A DNA stretch of 64,000 nucleotides, from the NCBI GenBank assembly GCA_017964005.1, contig JAGCSR010000031.1:1-64000 (forward strand), given 5' to 3'. The translations under genes and the position numbers were made by a program. This DNA is from Clostridiales bacterium (GTDB lineage: Bacteria; Bacillota; Clostridia; Saccharofermentanales; Saccharofermentanaceae). This document shows, one piece after another, positions 43,797 through 52,720 of this stretch. Under the pieces are notes generated by a model. That model was given only the letters and a program-made list of their open reading frames with translations, made no database searches and was not told the origin of the DNA. Position 1 is the first letter of the stretch. Every line of letters begins with the position of its first letter.

Positions 43797-46184
43797 ATGA
43801 AAAGAGTCAAGTTTATATCTGTTGCAATGGCTGCCGTCGTTCTGGCGACGATGCTTTCGTCTTGTTTTACCTCGACCAAAAAGGGATCAACCGTAGTTAA
43901 GGAAGATGATCCGTGGTACGAATCGACTAAATTTGAGATGGTAAGAGACATCAAGATAGGCGAAGAGGCAAGTGACTGTAATTTATGTGAAAGTAATGAC
44001 AAGATATTTTCCCTGTACTGCGTAACATGGGATAAGTGGTGTAACACCAGAACGGTTCTTGATACATATGATTATGAAGGCAATCTTCTAAACCGCCTTG
44101 AGGTAACTTTGCCTGAAGATGTTCAGATCGGTGATGTTTATAATTCCACTGTAGATCCTGAAGGGAAATTTTTAAAAGGTGTTGTTAATCTGTGGTATCC
44201 GACTTATACCGATCCGGCCTTTATCGAGATCGATACAGAGAGCGGAAAAGTAACAAAGATCAAAGAAATGTATGGGGAGGAAGCCAAGAAAGTTATAAAG
44301 CCCGAGTTTGATCTCATGGCAGTAGCATCTTCAGAAGAATATACAGTCGCAATGCTTTGGGGTACTTATCGCACCGGCGGCGACACGAACCGTCAGCTGC
44401 TTTTGTTTAAGAATGAGGAATTTGTTCAGGATCTTGATCTTTCGAATATTACTTTCTTTTATATTCTGGGTAATTTTTCGATCGATGAATCTACGGATTC
44501 CATCTTTATAGGTGTTGATGCTACGGATGACAACTTATCTTTGGAATTTGATATGACGACCGGGGAACGGAAAAGCGTCAGGTCTTTCCGGGAGATAGGC
44601 GGAGAAGAAGTTGATTTTGCAGAATACACTACCACAAATAACGGAGATCTGTGTAAGATCGATTCCCTCGGTAATATTCTCAAGATAGATACCGACACAA
44701 AGACTCCCGTGACCGTTATCGATTCTGACTGGTACACGCCGTATTTCTATCCGGTCTATTCTGAAGATCAGGGAGTCAGATCCAAGCTCATAAGCTGCAG
44801 TGAAGAAAGAACGGTAATCCTGGAAGATACATATATTATGTATGGGAGTGACGTGCCGGAAAACCATTCGTATCTCCGGGTGCTTACAAAGGCTGATAAG
44901 AATCCTCATGTCGGGAAAAAGATCGTAGAGATCGCATTTCCGCCTAATTCAGGTGTCTCGGATTATCTGGCGAAAACGATATATGAATTCAACAGATCAG
45001 ATAATGAATATCTCTTAAGGGTATGGGATAAATATCATTCCGGGTTTACACTGGGTTTGGTATACGGAGATTATGAAGAGAATGATCAGGATGTATACAG
45101 GATGATCCAGGACCTTAAAGGCGGCGATGCGCCGGACATCGTCCTCAACATCCAGAAAAACTATGCGATGAATGATGGAGTGTTTATGGATCTTACAGGG
45201 TTGCTTGATCCCGAGGTCCTGGATAAACAGTACAAGAATATTATCGAGGCCGGAAGGATCAATAACAGACTGTACTTCCTGCCGGTTACTCTCGAGATAG
45301 AAGGGCTTGTTACCAATAAGGATCTGCTTAAGGATGGTGCAGCCGGCATTACTTTCGAAGAATTCGAGAAATTTATAAAGGACAATATGAACGGTTCATC
45401 GCCGTATGATTATCCGAGGTCAACGGCCTGTAACAAGCGCACGTTTTTACTGTCATGCATAGATACGAAGAGGGCCATAGAAGGAGATAAGATCGAATTC
45501 GGAACGGATCAGTTCCGTACTGCAGCCCAATATGCGAAAGATCACTTCGAGTACGATAACGAGAAGAGCATACCCAAGGAATACACACAGGATTGGTCAA
45601 GGTACAGAGGTGAATGTTATTACACCAAGATCGGAGATTATCTTGATTATGTTATTGCCTGCTACAAGTCAAAAGGAAACTATAAGATCATCGGCACACC
45701 GTCAACAGATGCTTCAGGTCCCAGGTTCAAAGCCATGGAGACGATATCAGTATCAGCGAAAACGGATGTAAAAGACGGCTGCAAGAAGTTCTTGGATTAT
45801 CTGTATTCGGGAAGAGCGTATGACTCTTCCGATTGTGAATTCAGATTTATTGTCACTAACAAGGAGATCATGGACAGGAATATCGAGATCCTGTCAAAGA
45901 AGAATAACGATGAATATAAAAAGTTCAGGGCCAGTGTCAGCAGCGGTGCCTTTATTCCGGCCCCCGGCTATGAGAAGGCTTTTGGCGATAAGGAAGCAAC
46001 TGTTGAGATGGGTGAGAACTTTAAGGAAAGTCTGTCTACGATCTCCACATACTATTACGAAGATCACACAATAGTACAATTCGTTGACGAAGAACTGGCA
46101 CCATACTATGCAGGCGACCGTTCTCTTGACGATGCCATAAAATACATTAATGACAGATTAACCAAGTACGTAAGGGAGATGTAA
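43797..46184 (+). CDS. Large extracellular solute-binding-type lipoprotein
   Basis: 795 aa. Lipobox MLSSC, then an N-terminal beta-rich region of about 350 residues, then a family-1 extracellular binding-protein domain (from about 380: VGKKIVEIAFPPNSGVSDYLAKTI-like start, GGDAPDIVLN, LYFLPVTLEIEGLVTNKDLL). Such proteins bind sugars for ABC importers, but no permease or ATPase genes are adjacent. A run of G precedes ATG 43797. It starts a same-strand group of three lipoprotein genes. Confidence 0.78.
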   Translation: MKRVKFISVAMAAVVLATMLSSCFTSTKKGSTVVKEDDPWYESTKFEMVRDIKIGEEASDCNLCESNDKIFSLYCVTWDKWCNTRTVLDTYDYEGNLLNRLEVTLPEDVQIGDVYNSTVDPEGKFLKGVVNLWYPTYTDPAFIEIDTESGKVTKIKEMYGEEAKKVIKPEFDLMAVASSEEYTVAMLWGTYRTGGDTNRQLLLFKNEEFVQDLDLSNITFFYILGNFSIDESTDSIFIGVDATDDNLSLEFDMTTGERKSVRSFREIGGEEVDFAEYTTTNNGDLCKIDSLGNILKIDTDTKTPVTVIDSDWYTPYFYPVYSEDQGVRSKLISCSEERTVILEDTYIMYGSDVPENHSYLRVLTKADKNPHVGKKIVEIAFPPNSGVSDYLAKTIYEFNRSDNEYLLRVWDKYHSGFTLGLVYGDYEENDQDVYRMIQDLKGGDAPDIVLNIQKNYAMNDGVFMDLTGLLDPEVLDKQYKNIIEAGRINNRLYFLPVTLEIEGLVTNKDLLKDGAAGITFEEFEKFIKDNMNGSSPYDYPRSTACNKRTFLLSCIDTKRAIEGDKIEFGTDQFRTAAQYAKDHFEYDNEKSIPKEYTQDWSRYRGECYYTKIGDYLDYVIACYKSKGNYKIIGTPSTDASGPRFKAMETISVSAKTDVKDGCKKFLDYLYSGRAYDSSDCEFRFIVTNKEIMDRNIEILSKKNNDEYKKFRASVSSGAFIPAPGYEKAFGDKEATVEMGENFKESLSTISTYYYEDHTIVQFVDEELAPYYAGDRSLDDAIKYINDRLTKYVREM

Positions 46185-46185
46185 T

Positions 46186-46761
46186 ATGAAGAGGATCATT
46201 TCAGTTATACTGGTCTTGTTGATGTCGCTGACTGTCGTATCCTGCGGCGAATATAAGGTCAAGGATGAAGATAAGGCACTGTCGGTCTATTCATGTTCTA
46301 AAGACAACATGTTGGGGCTGGAGAAGATCGTGATATTCGAAGACGGGGTCGCCGTTGTAATGGATAAGGAAACGGCGGATAATTCACCCTGCGGGATAAA
46401 CGCCGATGAGGTGATCAAACAGCAGAAACTGTATATATCAATGGATCTGTCGTGTTCTATCTACACAGCTAAATCAAAGGATTTAATTGAGGTAAGTGAT
46501 GGTAAATGTATCATATCTGAGCGCATTAGTTCAACCGAACCGGGCGGTGACACCCCCTAGATAGATCCTGATAATGGGATCAAGGTCGAATCGATCCATA
46601 TAAACGAGAGGATCATCACGATCAACGACGGCAATATAAGTATAACTTATAACGAACAGATTCCGGGCGGATTTATCGAATATTCACAGAGCTACGATGC
46701 CTCGATCAAAACTTGGGGCAGGATCAAACAATCAACTAATAATTTCGGGGTGGAGGGGTAA
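46186..46761 (+). pseudogene. Lipoprotein gene interrupted by one in-frame TAG
   Basis: ATG 46186 opens a lipoprotein (lipobox TVVSC) that stops at TAG 46558-46560 after 124 codons. The same frame then continues open for 66 more codons with well-formed sequence (IDPDNGIKVESIHINERIIT, then EYSQSYDASIKTWGRIKQ) to TAA 46759-46761, just before the next gene. A single nonsense change therefore splits a 191-codon gene. The 124-aa product may still be made. Family not recognised; part of the solute-binding lipoprotein group. Confidence 0.75.
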
Positions 46762-46766
46762 ATAAT

Positions 46767-48260
46767 ATGAAAAAGTTTATGTCAACAATACTTATTGCAG
46801 CATTAGGCCTGGGAGCATGTTCATGTTCAGTTGACAACCCCGGGGAAAGCAGTATCATCACTTCCGAAAATACAACTGCCGCTGTTGAATCATCAGAAGA
46901 TACCACCCTTGAAACGACAGCAGAAACAACAGCCGCAACCACGCAGACCACACCTTCTGTTGAGCCGTCCGAACTTGATCCTGACAATTTAAAGGTCGGC
47001 GACATAATCAAGTTCGGCAACTACAAGGGACATACTGCATGGCGTGTTCTTAATATCGTTGGATCCGAAGCCTATATCACTTCAAATGATATATTGGACA
47101 AACGCATTTTCGATGAAAGTTACAACGGGTGGAACAGTGACGGCTGCGCGATACGTCTGTGGCTGAACGATGAATTCATAAATGAAGCTTTCACTGACAA
47201 AGAACGTGAGATGATCGTAGATAAGACCGGAGATAAAGTCCTTCTCATGTCTGTTGAAGAAGCATACAGATATTTTGAGGACGATAAAGACAGGCTTTTT
47301 GAATTCCCCGAAGAGGACGACGCCCCGGGATATTGGCTCCGCAACAGAGGAATAATCAGCGATCACGCGGCATTGGTAGAATGCGATTATCTGTCGAACG
47401 GCCATATCAGTGAATTCGGTGCTGCTGTCAACTACGAGTGGGGTGTACGTCCTGCGCTCTGGATCAGGCTTGATGGGAAACAAGGCGATACCGTGCCTGT
47501 CGAGGTCTATGAATCCGGTCCTTTCATCTTTACCAAAACAGGTGACGATACCGATCTTACCGGACTTACGGAAGAAGGCAAGAAAGAGGAGGATCTGGTG
47601 ATCCCCGCTGGAGTTAAGATCTTCACGACGTTTTCCGATGGTCATCCCAAGAATATAACTTTCGAAAGTGACGACGATGTGGACTATGGATATCTTCTGT
47701 CCATGTCAAGTACTATAGAGTCAGTAACTCTTCCCAAAGGACTTACCAAACTCGGTTATCACTCGAACTGCCCGCGTCTTAAGGAACTTGTTATTCCCGA
47801 AGGCGTTAAGGAGATTCCCGTTAATTGTTTTCATGAGGATACATCTCTCGAGAATGTCGTGATCGAAGGTGACCTTACCACCATCTCCAATATGGCTTTT
47901 GGCGGCTGTGAGGCATTAAAGGCTATCGACATTCCGGATTCCGTCTCGACAATAGGAGACTATGCATTCATTGGCTGCAAGAACCTGCGCGAGATAAGGC
48001 TGCCCAAGGGCCTTAAGAAACTCGGTGAGCATGCATTCGTCGAAAGCGGGAGAGAAGTGATAACAGTTCCTCCCGAAATGGAGCTGGAAGAATGGTCTCC
48101 CGCAGCATTCGCACCTTCTGATGAAGCAATGGCAGACCCCGGTTATGCCATATTCGTAAGAACTGTGCTGCCCTATACCGTAAGGGTCAAAGAAGGATCC
48201 TGGGCTGACATCCACTTCGATGAAGTATTCAACGGGGATGCGACGAAAGAATACTATTGA
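46767..48260 (+). CDS. Lipoprotein with DUF6273-like and BspA-type LRR domains
   Basis: 497 aa. Signal peptide with a Cys cluster (GACSCS), a Thr/Glu-rich stalk (about 25-65), then a DUF6273-like domain (VGDIIKFGNYKGHTAWRVLN, RLWLNDEFINEAFTDKER, YWLRNRG...VRPALWI), then BspA/LRR_5 repeats (LKAIDIPDSVSTIGDYAFIG, LREIRLPKGLKKLGEHAF). It is probably a cell-surface adhesion or binding protein. The start lies 5 nt after the stop of the interrupted lipoprotein gene. Confidence 0.8.
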   Translation: MKKFMSTILIAALGLGACSCSVDNPGESSIITSENTTAAVESSEDTTLETTAETTAATTQTTPSVEPSELDPDNLKVGDIIKFGNYKGHTAWRVLNIVGSEAYITSNDILDKRIFDESYNGWNSDGCAIRLWLNDEFINEAFTDKEREMIVDKTGDKVLLMSVEEAYRYFEDDKDRLFEFPEEDDAPGYWLRNRGIISDHAALVECDYLSNGHISEFGAAVNYEWGVRPALWIRLDGKQGDTVPVEVYESGPFIFTKTGDDTDLTGLTEEGKKEEDLVIPAGVKIFTTFSDGHPKNITFESDDDVDYGYLLSMSSTIESVTLPKGLTKLGYHSNCPRLKELVIPEGVKEIPVNCFHEDTSLENVVIEGDLTTISNMAFGGCEALKAIDIPDSVSTIGDYAFIGCKNLREIRLPKGLKKLGEHAFVESGREVITVPPEMELEEWSPAAFAPSDEAMADPGYAIFVRTVLPYTVRVKEGSWADIHFDEVFNGDATKEYY

Positions 48261-48884
48261 TCAGATCTTCTTTTTCTTCCTGCCGGCCAGAACAGGTGCA
48301 TCGTCAGAAGCATCATCTCCCAGCATCAGCTTCGATGATACCTTCACCTTAACGGTTGCCGTAAGAGGCGGGGTATCGTAAGGAGCGTCAACTGAATTCG
48401 CAGATACCGTTATTGTGGCGGTTCCGTCACCTGTGGCGGTAACGACTCCGTACTGGTCAACCGTTGCTACTGATTCGTTGTCAGATTCATATTCGAAATT
48501 ATTAAGTCCTGCAGGCTCCGGCTCTGTCGATACCAGGATCGGATATTGGTCTCCCGCATTAAGATTGATCTCGGCTTCTTGCGGGACTATGGAATCCGGG
48601 ATCGCAGGATCTTCTTCTACGATCTTAAGCAGAAGATCACGGCTGACACCGTTCTTGAGATGTGCCGTCAGAGTGACTTCTCCCGCACCGTTAAACTTGA
48701 CCAGACCATTTTTATCCACGGTCGCAAAGTCTTTGTCAGAAGATGTCCAATCAACTGACTTGTCTTCGGCATCAGGCGGTATAACTGATCTCGCCATCCA
48801 CGACAAAATCCGCATTTCATGCAGGAAAAACTGGAAACAGAATACGAGTTCACTTACGAGAACGAAAAATATCATCTGTATCAT
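48261..48884 (-). pseudogene. Truncated Ig-like (Big_2) surface protein, 3' part
   Basis: Minus-strand frame in which the region 48261 to about 48785 encodes two Big_2-type Ig-like domains (SVDWTSSDKDFATVDKNGLV and EYESDNESVATVDQYGVV) and a tail ending AGRKKKKI. The first domain lacks its opening strand, and the codons upstream of about 48785 make unlikely protein that overlaps a plus-strand fragment. There is no signal peptide. The 5' end of a larger surface protein was probably lost at this junction. Confidence 0.68.
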
Positions 48885-48902
48885 TTAGCAATAACAGAAT
48901 AA
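48789..48902 (+). pseudogene. C-terminal fragment of a lost plus-strand gene
   Basis: A 37-codon open stretch ending TAA 48900-48902 reads QNPHFMQEKLETEYEFTYEN and then EKYHLYHLAITE, which looks like a genuine protein terminus but has no start or ribosome site. It begins exactly where the minus-strand Ig-like gene loses its 5' end. Low confidence because of the short length. Confidence 0.4.
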
Positions 48903-49052
48903 CTGATACAAGAGGTTCGGTGCCAAAGTGATGCCGAACTTCTCTTCATATTGTGATAGACTAAAACTCATAAAATACTGAACTACCAATGCGGTGATTG
49001 CGCATGAGGCATGGTTGTAAGTAAGACAGCAGGCGACTTTAGGAGTTTTGTT

Positions 49053-50096
49053 ATGCAAAAGTTGTTTAGGAAACAAAAATCAGGTTTTGCCCTTGTGACG
49101 ATCCTTCTTATCGTTACCATGCTGTCTGCGTGTTCTGTTTCTCATGAGGATAAAAAGATTCCCGTAAAGGTACTGATCCTGCCCAAATTCGAGCAGGAAG
49201 AACTTACGGGGGATTTCCCCGGAGAGGCACAATTCTTCTTCGACGGATACCTTAAGGGAGGAGAAGAGTATGAGATCGGGCAAGGCTCTGATAAGAACAA
49301 GCTATATTACAAAGACGGTATCGCAATGTGCATACTGGGTCAGGGGAAAGTTAATGCGGCGTTAAACACATCAGCCGTTCTGTCTGACTCAAGATTTGAT
49401 CTTTCTGATGCATATATATTGTCTATTGGCTGCGGCGGTGCTGCGGAAGGATACGCGATCCCCGGAGATGTCTTAGTTATAACTGCTATAGCAGACTTTG
49501 ATCTCGGACATTGGACGGATGCAAGAGAATTAAGCAGCGAGGACGGGAAGACGTGGTTTCATGACGAAAGCTTCGATGACATAGCATTTGTCAAGCTTAA
49601 CAAAAGCCTTACGGACCGTGTATTCGAACTAACTAAGAATGTGAAGCTCGATACAACAGAGAGAACGGAAGCCTTCATTCAGAAAGAGTATCCCGGGGAA
49701 GAGTGGGCAGACCGTAAGCCACGGGTAATGCGCGGTTCATCCGTCACGGGAGATCAGTACTGGAAAGGTATCTACGGACATAAGACCGCGCAGATGATAA
49801 CGGAAACATATAACCTGGAAGATCCTTTTGCCGTAACAGAGATGGAAGATCTTGCGGTCGCCCAGGCAGCAAAGCGCTATGGAATGTTGGACCGCCTGAT
49901 CGTTCTGAGAGTCGGAGTAAATATGGATGTGTTCCCGACAGGCATTTCACCCGAGATGATCTGGGATCCCCAGACAGATGATCACGTTGCATCGGAAGGC
50001 AGTTTGGAATCGATCGATATTTTTGAGACTGCAATGAAGAACCTTTTCGAAGTTGGCAAAGTGGTGATAGATCATCAGATCGCGGCCGATAGATAA
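49053..50096 (+). CDS. Purine nucleoside permease (NUP) family lipoprotein
   Basis: 347 aa from ATG 49053, which has AGGAG upstream. Lipobox MLSAC. The rest matches the NUP family named after a yeast nucleoside permease: VKVLILPKFE, GEAQFFFDGYL, ILSIGCGGAAEGYAIPGDVL, ADFDLGHWTDA, and near the end VLRVGVNMDVFP. The fold is that of nucleoside phosphorylases, so an extracellular nucleoside-binding or phosphorylase-like role is possible. It is convergent with the XRE-HD gene, across the GTATACC array. Confidence 0.85.
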   Translation: MQKLFRKQKSGFALVTILLIVTMLSACSVSHEDKKIPVKVLILPKFEQEELTGDFPGEAQFFFDGYLKGGEEYEIGQGSDKNKLYYKDGIAMCILGQGKVNAALNTSAVLSDSRFDLSDAYILSIGCGGAAEGYAIPGDVLVITAIADFDLGHWTDARELSSEDGKTWFHDESFDDIAFVKLNKSLTDRVFELTKNVKLDTTERTEAFIQKEYPGEEWADRKPRVMRGSSVTGDQYWKGIYGHKTAQMITETYNLEDPFAVTEMEDLAVAQAAKRYGMLDRLIVLRVGVNMDVFPTGISPEMIWDPQTDDHVASEGSLESIDIFETAMKNLFEVGKVVIDHQIAADR

Positions 50097-50135
50097 TAGA
50101 GTATGAGGTTTATGCAACTTCGCTCTGATCATTCT

Positions 50136-50433
50136 GTATACCAAATGCGTATAAATGAGAGAATGGGATACCGGCAATATACCAAATAATTGAATTAGTA
50201 TGGTTTGGTATACGTCGTGTATGCCAAATTGGGAAATTTAATCAGGATGGTATACATTTTTATCCTCGAAAAACTGTTCCGGCAGATGACGATATATATT
50301 TTTGGGGCTGGTGTATACCGAATTATCGAAAATGCGCATTATGGTATAACAAGTTGTATACCATTCCGATATAAATCAATTTGCGGTATATCGTGAGTAT
50401 ACCAAAGCAATAAAATTGCAGGGGAAGGTATAC
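50136..50433. repeat. Array of eleven GTATACC half-sites
   Basis: Copies of GTATACCAAA or its complement TTTGGTATAC, with 0-3 mismatches, at 50136, 50177, 50204(-), 50219, 50246(-), 50313, 50341(-), 50356, 50383(-), 50397 and 50424(-). After the first two, the strands alternate strictly. Close pairs form dyads such as TTTGGTATAC-N5-GTATGCCAAA (50204-50228). They fill the 347-nt gap between two convergent genes, where there is no gene and no U-run terminator. The motif is unknown to me; a cluster of protein-binding sites is the simplest reading. Confidence 0.8.
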
Positions 50434-50443
50434 ATAACTTTGA

Positions 50444-51259
50444 TTACATAAGTCTCTTGTAGATGTCAAGCATGCTGTCCATCTGATATCGGAGGAGCCA
50501 GGCAGCGTTGTTGTAGGGAAGATAGTCCTTGATCACTGCGATAAGTCTGGGAAAGTATTCTTCGGTCTCGCGGATAGTACGGTATATGCGTTCACGGCTC
50601 AAGCCCCTCGCAATCGTCGTCATGTTATCGCATCTGTCGATGCACTTGATAAGACAGGCTTTGGGGTCAGTTGCTATAGCATCGAAGTATGCTCTCATTA
50701 CAGAATCTCTGTTGGAAGGAGTTGTTTTTGAGTGGGTAAGCAATCCGACGAGTTTACGTGTATCGTCGCTGACAGGTAGTTCATCTAATGTCTTGCCGCA
50801 ATCCTCGACTACATCGTGGAGCAGGCATGCCGCGATGATATCATCTTCGGTTATGCCCATTGCCAGAGCGTGACAGGCCAAAGTCAGAGGATGATAGATG
50901 TAGGGGACTTCAGATTTCTTCCGTTTCTGTCCTTCATGAGCGCAAGTTGCGTATTCCACGGCCTTGAGGCTGTCGGTAAGACCCAGGTTCTTGCAGGTCG
51001 TCTTAATGAAGGTCTTCATGTGTTCCCAGTTGTAGATGGAATCTTTTACTGTAAAGATACCTTCACGTTCTTCGACAAGAGCTGACAGTGATATATCGAA
51101 AAGCTCGGCAAGCTTGATGAGCTTATCTATATCGGGACTGTACTCGCCTCTTTCCCAGGATGACACAGCTTGGAAACTGACCCCTACCGCATCTGCCACC
51201 TGCTCCTGCGTAAGTTTGCGTTCCTCACGATATAGCCTGATATTCTTGCTGATATTCAT
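50444..51259 (-). CDS. XRE regulator fused to an alarmone-hydrolase-like HD domain
   Basis: 271 aa. Residues 1-62 are an XRE helix-turn-helix (LTQEQVADAVGVSFQAVSSWERG). Residues of about 95-265 resemble the (p)ppGpp hydrolase domain of RelA/SpoT and MESH1: AHEGQKRKK, YIYHP (His123), LLHDVVED (His148, Asp149) and KCIDRCDNMTTI (Asp208), all four metal ligands in place. It could sense or degrade alarmone while binding DNA. Its start overlaps an 84-aa gene by 4 nt. Its 3' end meets the GTATACC array. Confidence 0.85.
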   Translation of the reverse strand: MNISKNIRLYREERKLTQEQVADAVGVSFQAVSSWERGEYSPDIDKLIKLAELFDISLSALVEEREGIFTVKDSIYNWEHMKTFIKTTCKNLGLTDSLKAVEYATCAHEGQKRKKSEVPYIYHPLTLACHALAMGITEDDIIAACLLHDVVEDCGKTLDELPVSDDTRKLVGLLTHSKTTPSNRDSVMRAYFDAIATDPKACLIKCIDRCDNMTTIARGLSRERIYRTIRETEEYFPRLIAVIKDYLPYNNAAWLLRYQMDSMLDIYKRLM

Positions 51260-51510
51260 CTTTGGCCTCCCATAAGCCCCATGGCCTTTTCTGCCGGAAT
51301 CTCTTCGATCTCATCCATAATGGTAAGGTTGTACATCTTATAAGGCGAATCAGCAGGTTCATAAGGATCGTATCCCATAAGTTTATCCTGTATCAGATTC
51401 CGGTCATCATCAACCCAGACGCCGTTTTTGTAAAGATAATATCTTCCATCTTCCTTCTTGCCGAGCCGGCGCCCGAAGATCAGATAGAAATTAACAATCT
51501 TATCCTTCAT
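51256..51510 (-). CDS. Small protein of unknown function upstream of XRE-HD gene
   Basis: 84 aa, hydrophilic, with YYLYKNGVWVDDDRNLIQDK and a Glu-rich C-terminus. GGAGGTGATC precedes ATG 51510, an almost perfect ribosome site. It overlaps the XRE-HD gene (ATGA) and shares its promoter. I recognise no family; a two-gene regulatory or toxin-antitoxin-like unit is possible but unproven. Confidence 0.65.
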   Translation of the reverse strand: MKDKIVNFYLIFGRRLGKKEDGRYYLYKNGVWVDDDRNLIQDKLMGYDPYEPADSPYKMYNLTIMDEIEEIPAEKAMGLMGGQR

Positions 51511-51554
51511 ATGATCACCTCCATCAGCCTTAGGATAAAGGATCTCATACCATT

Positions 51555-51583
51555 ATTGTAGCGAGCGGGAGTTGAAGATTCAA
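51555..51583 (-). promoter_or_regulatory. Sigma-A promoter of the XRE-HD operon
   Basis: On the minus strand TTGAAT (51578-51583), 17-nt spacer, TACAAT (51555-51560), 45 nt upstream of ATG 51510. CATACCATT at 51546-51554, next to the -10, resembles the half-sites of the array at 50136-50433. Confidence 0.7.
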
Positions 51584-51703
51584 TACAGAATTCAAGCGGT
51601 GCTTGAGTCAGGTTAATGATCAGTTTGATTCGGAACAGTGATTCTCATCAAGTCGATTTGTGATGTAAAATATGGATAACTATATCATTCCGGGAGGTCC
51701 CCT

Positions 51704-52276
51704 ATGGCAAAGATAAGTTTACCCGCATATAACGATTATTGTCCTCAGACACTTTTCCTGTACGGTACATACGATGAGAACGGCGATCCGCACTTCGGGC
51801 TGTTCTGCTGGTTCAGTTACATCTGGGACGGGGAGATGGGCGTCATGTGCTGCATCGGCGGCAATAAGCCCACAAGGACCAATATCGAACGTAATAAGGT
51901 GTTTTCTGCAAATCTCGTTACCGAGAAGCTCCTGCCTGTCGCAGATTACCTTGGCAATGTCAGCGGTGAGAAGTCCGGCAAGATGGATATCGGACTTGAT
52001 ATAGGGAAGGGTGCCGCCCTTGACGTTCCTGTCCTTAACGATTCCCCCGTGAACTTTGAGCTTGAGGTCACCGATTTTATACAAAAGCACGATGGTGAGA
52101 TCATGCTGTGTAAGATAAGGAATGTCCTTCAGGATGAGTCTTTATCTTCGGATGAGACTGTTGCAGACAAGCTTGCCCGGATAGCTCCCGTCAGCACCAC
52201 TGCCCATACATATCTGGGGTACGACGGCAGGGATATGGGAGGCTGGGGAGAACCCATGAAGGCAATCAAAAGTTGA
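51704..52276 (+). CDS. Flavin reductase-like (FMN-binding split barrel) protein
   Basis: 190 aa. The start (CPQTLFLYGTYDENGDPHFGLFCWFSYIWDG) and later NIERNKVFSANLVTEKLLPVADYLG fit the flavin reductase-like domain, which binds FMN and reduces flavins or other small molecules. AGGTCCCC and GGGAGG precede ATG 51704. It stands alone; the partner oxidoreductase is not evident. Confidence 0.82.
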   Translation: MAKISLPAYNDYCPQTLFLYGTYDENGDPHFGLFCWFSYIWDGEMGVMCCIGGNKPTRTNIERNKVFSANLVTEKLLPVADYLGNVSGEKSGKMDIGLDIGKGAALDVPVLNDSPVNFELEVTDFIQKHDGEIMLCKIRNVLQDESLSSDETVADKLARIAPVSTTAHTYLGYDGRDMGGWGEPMKAIKS

Positions 52277-52374
52277 TATTTAGTTAATAATTTGTTCTTG
52301 CCGAACATGCTACAATACAGTTAATAAGTAAGATCTGATCGGGTTTTCGGGTTGAGTTGACGGAGGATCTTAAG

Positions 52375-52578
52375 ATGAAAGACAAAGCTTATAAACTATG
52401 TTGTTCCAAATGCCATAAACAGATAGGGACACTCCTTACGCAGGGAAGCGGAGGCGCCGATAATCTGGTGCTGCCCTGTTATCTTGAAGGGATCGAATAC
52501 GAGAGCAGCGTTATCCAGAGTATCGTAAGAGAGGGCAGGTCTTTGGAGATGGTATGTTTCAGGTGCAAGAAGATATAA
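52375..52578 (+). CDS. Small Cys-pair (zinc-ribbon-like) protein
   Basis: 67 aa from ATG 52375, with GGAGG 9 nt upstream (TTG 52357 lacks one). Two CxxC pairs, CSKCHK near residue 11 and CFRCKK at the very end, could hold one zinc. Nothing else is recognisable. A terminator follows at 52611-52640. Confidence 0.65.
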   Translation: MKDKAYKLCCSKCHKQIGTLLTQGSGGADNLVLPCYLEGIEYESSVIQSIVREGRSLEMVCFRCKKI

Positions 52579-52610
52579 GAGGCATATCTTGGATCAGACA
52601 GATGATCTAC

Positions 52611-52640
52611 GGGGCAGGTCTTAGGGCCTGCCTTTACTTT
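52611..52640 (+). terminator. Rho-independent terminator
   Basis: GGCAGG (52613-52618) pairs with CCTGCC (52627-52632) around an 8-nt loop, followed by TTTACTTTA. It closes the small Cys-pair gene. Confidence 0.65.
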
Positions 52641-52720
52641 ACTCAAAATATCAAGTACGGATCACGGGGTCTGATATACTAGGATCAAGATCGATCTGAC
52701 TATTCTCGAAAGGAGCGGAC

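Noticed and set aside
50136-50433. CRISPR array or plasmid iterons
   Set aside because: Half-sites are 10 nt long with irregular spacing and alternate in strand; no cas or rep gene is nearby.
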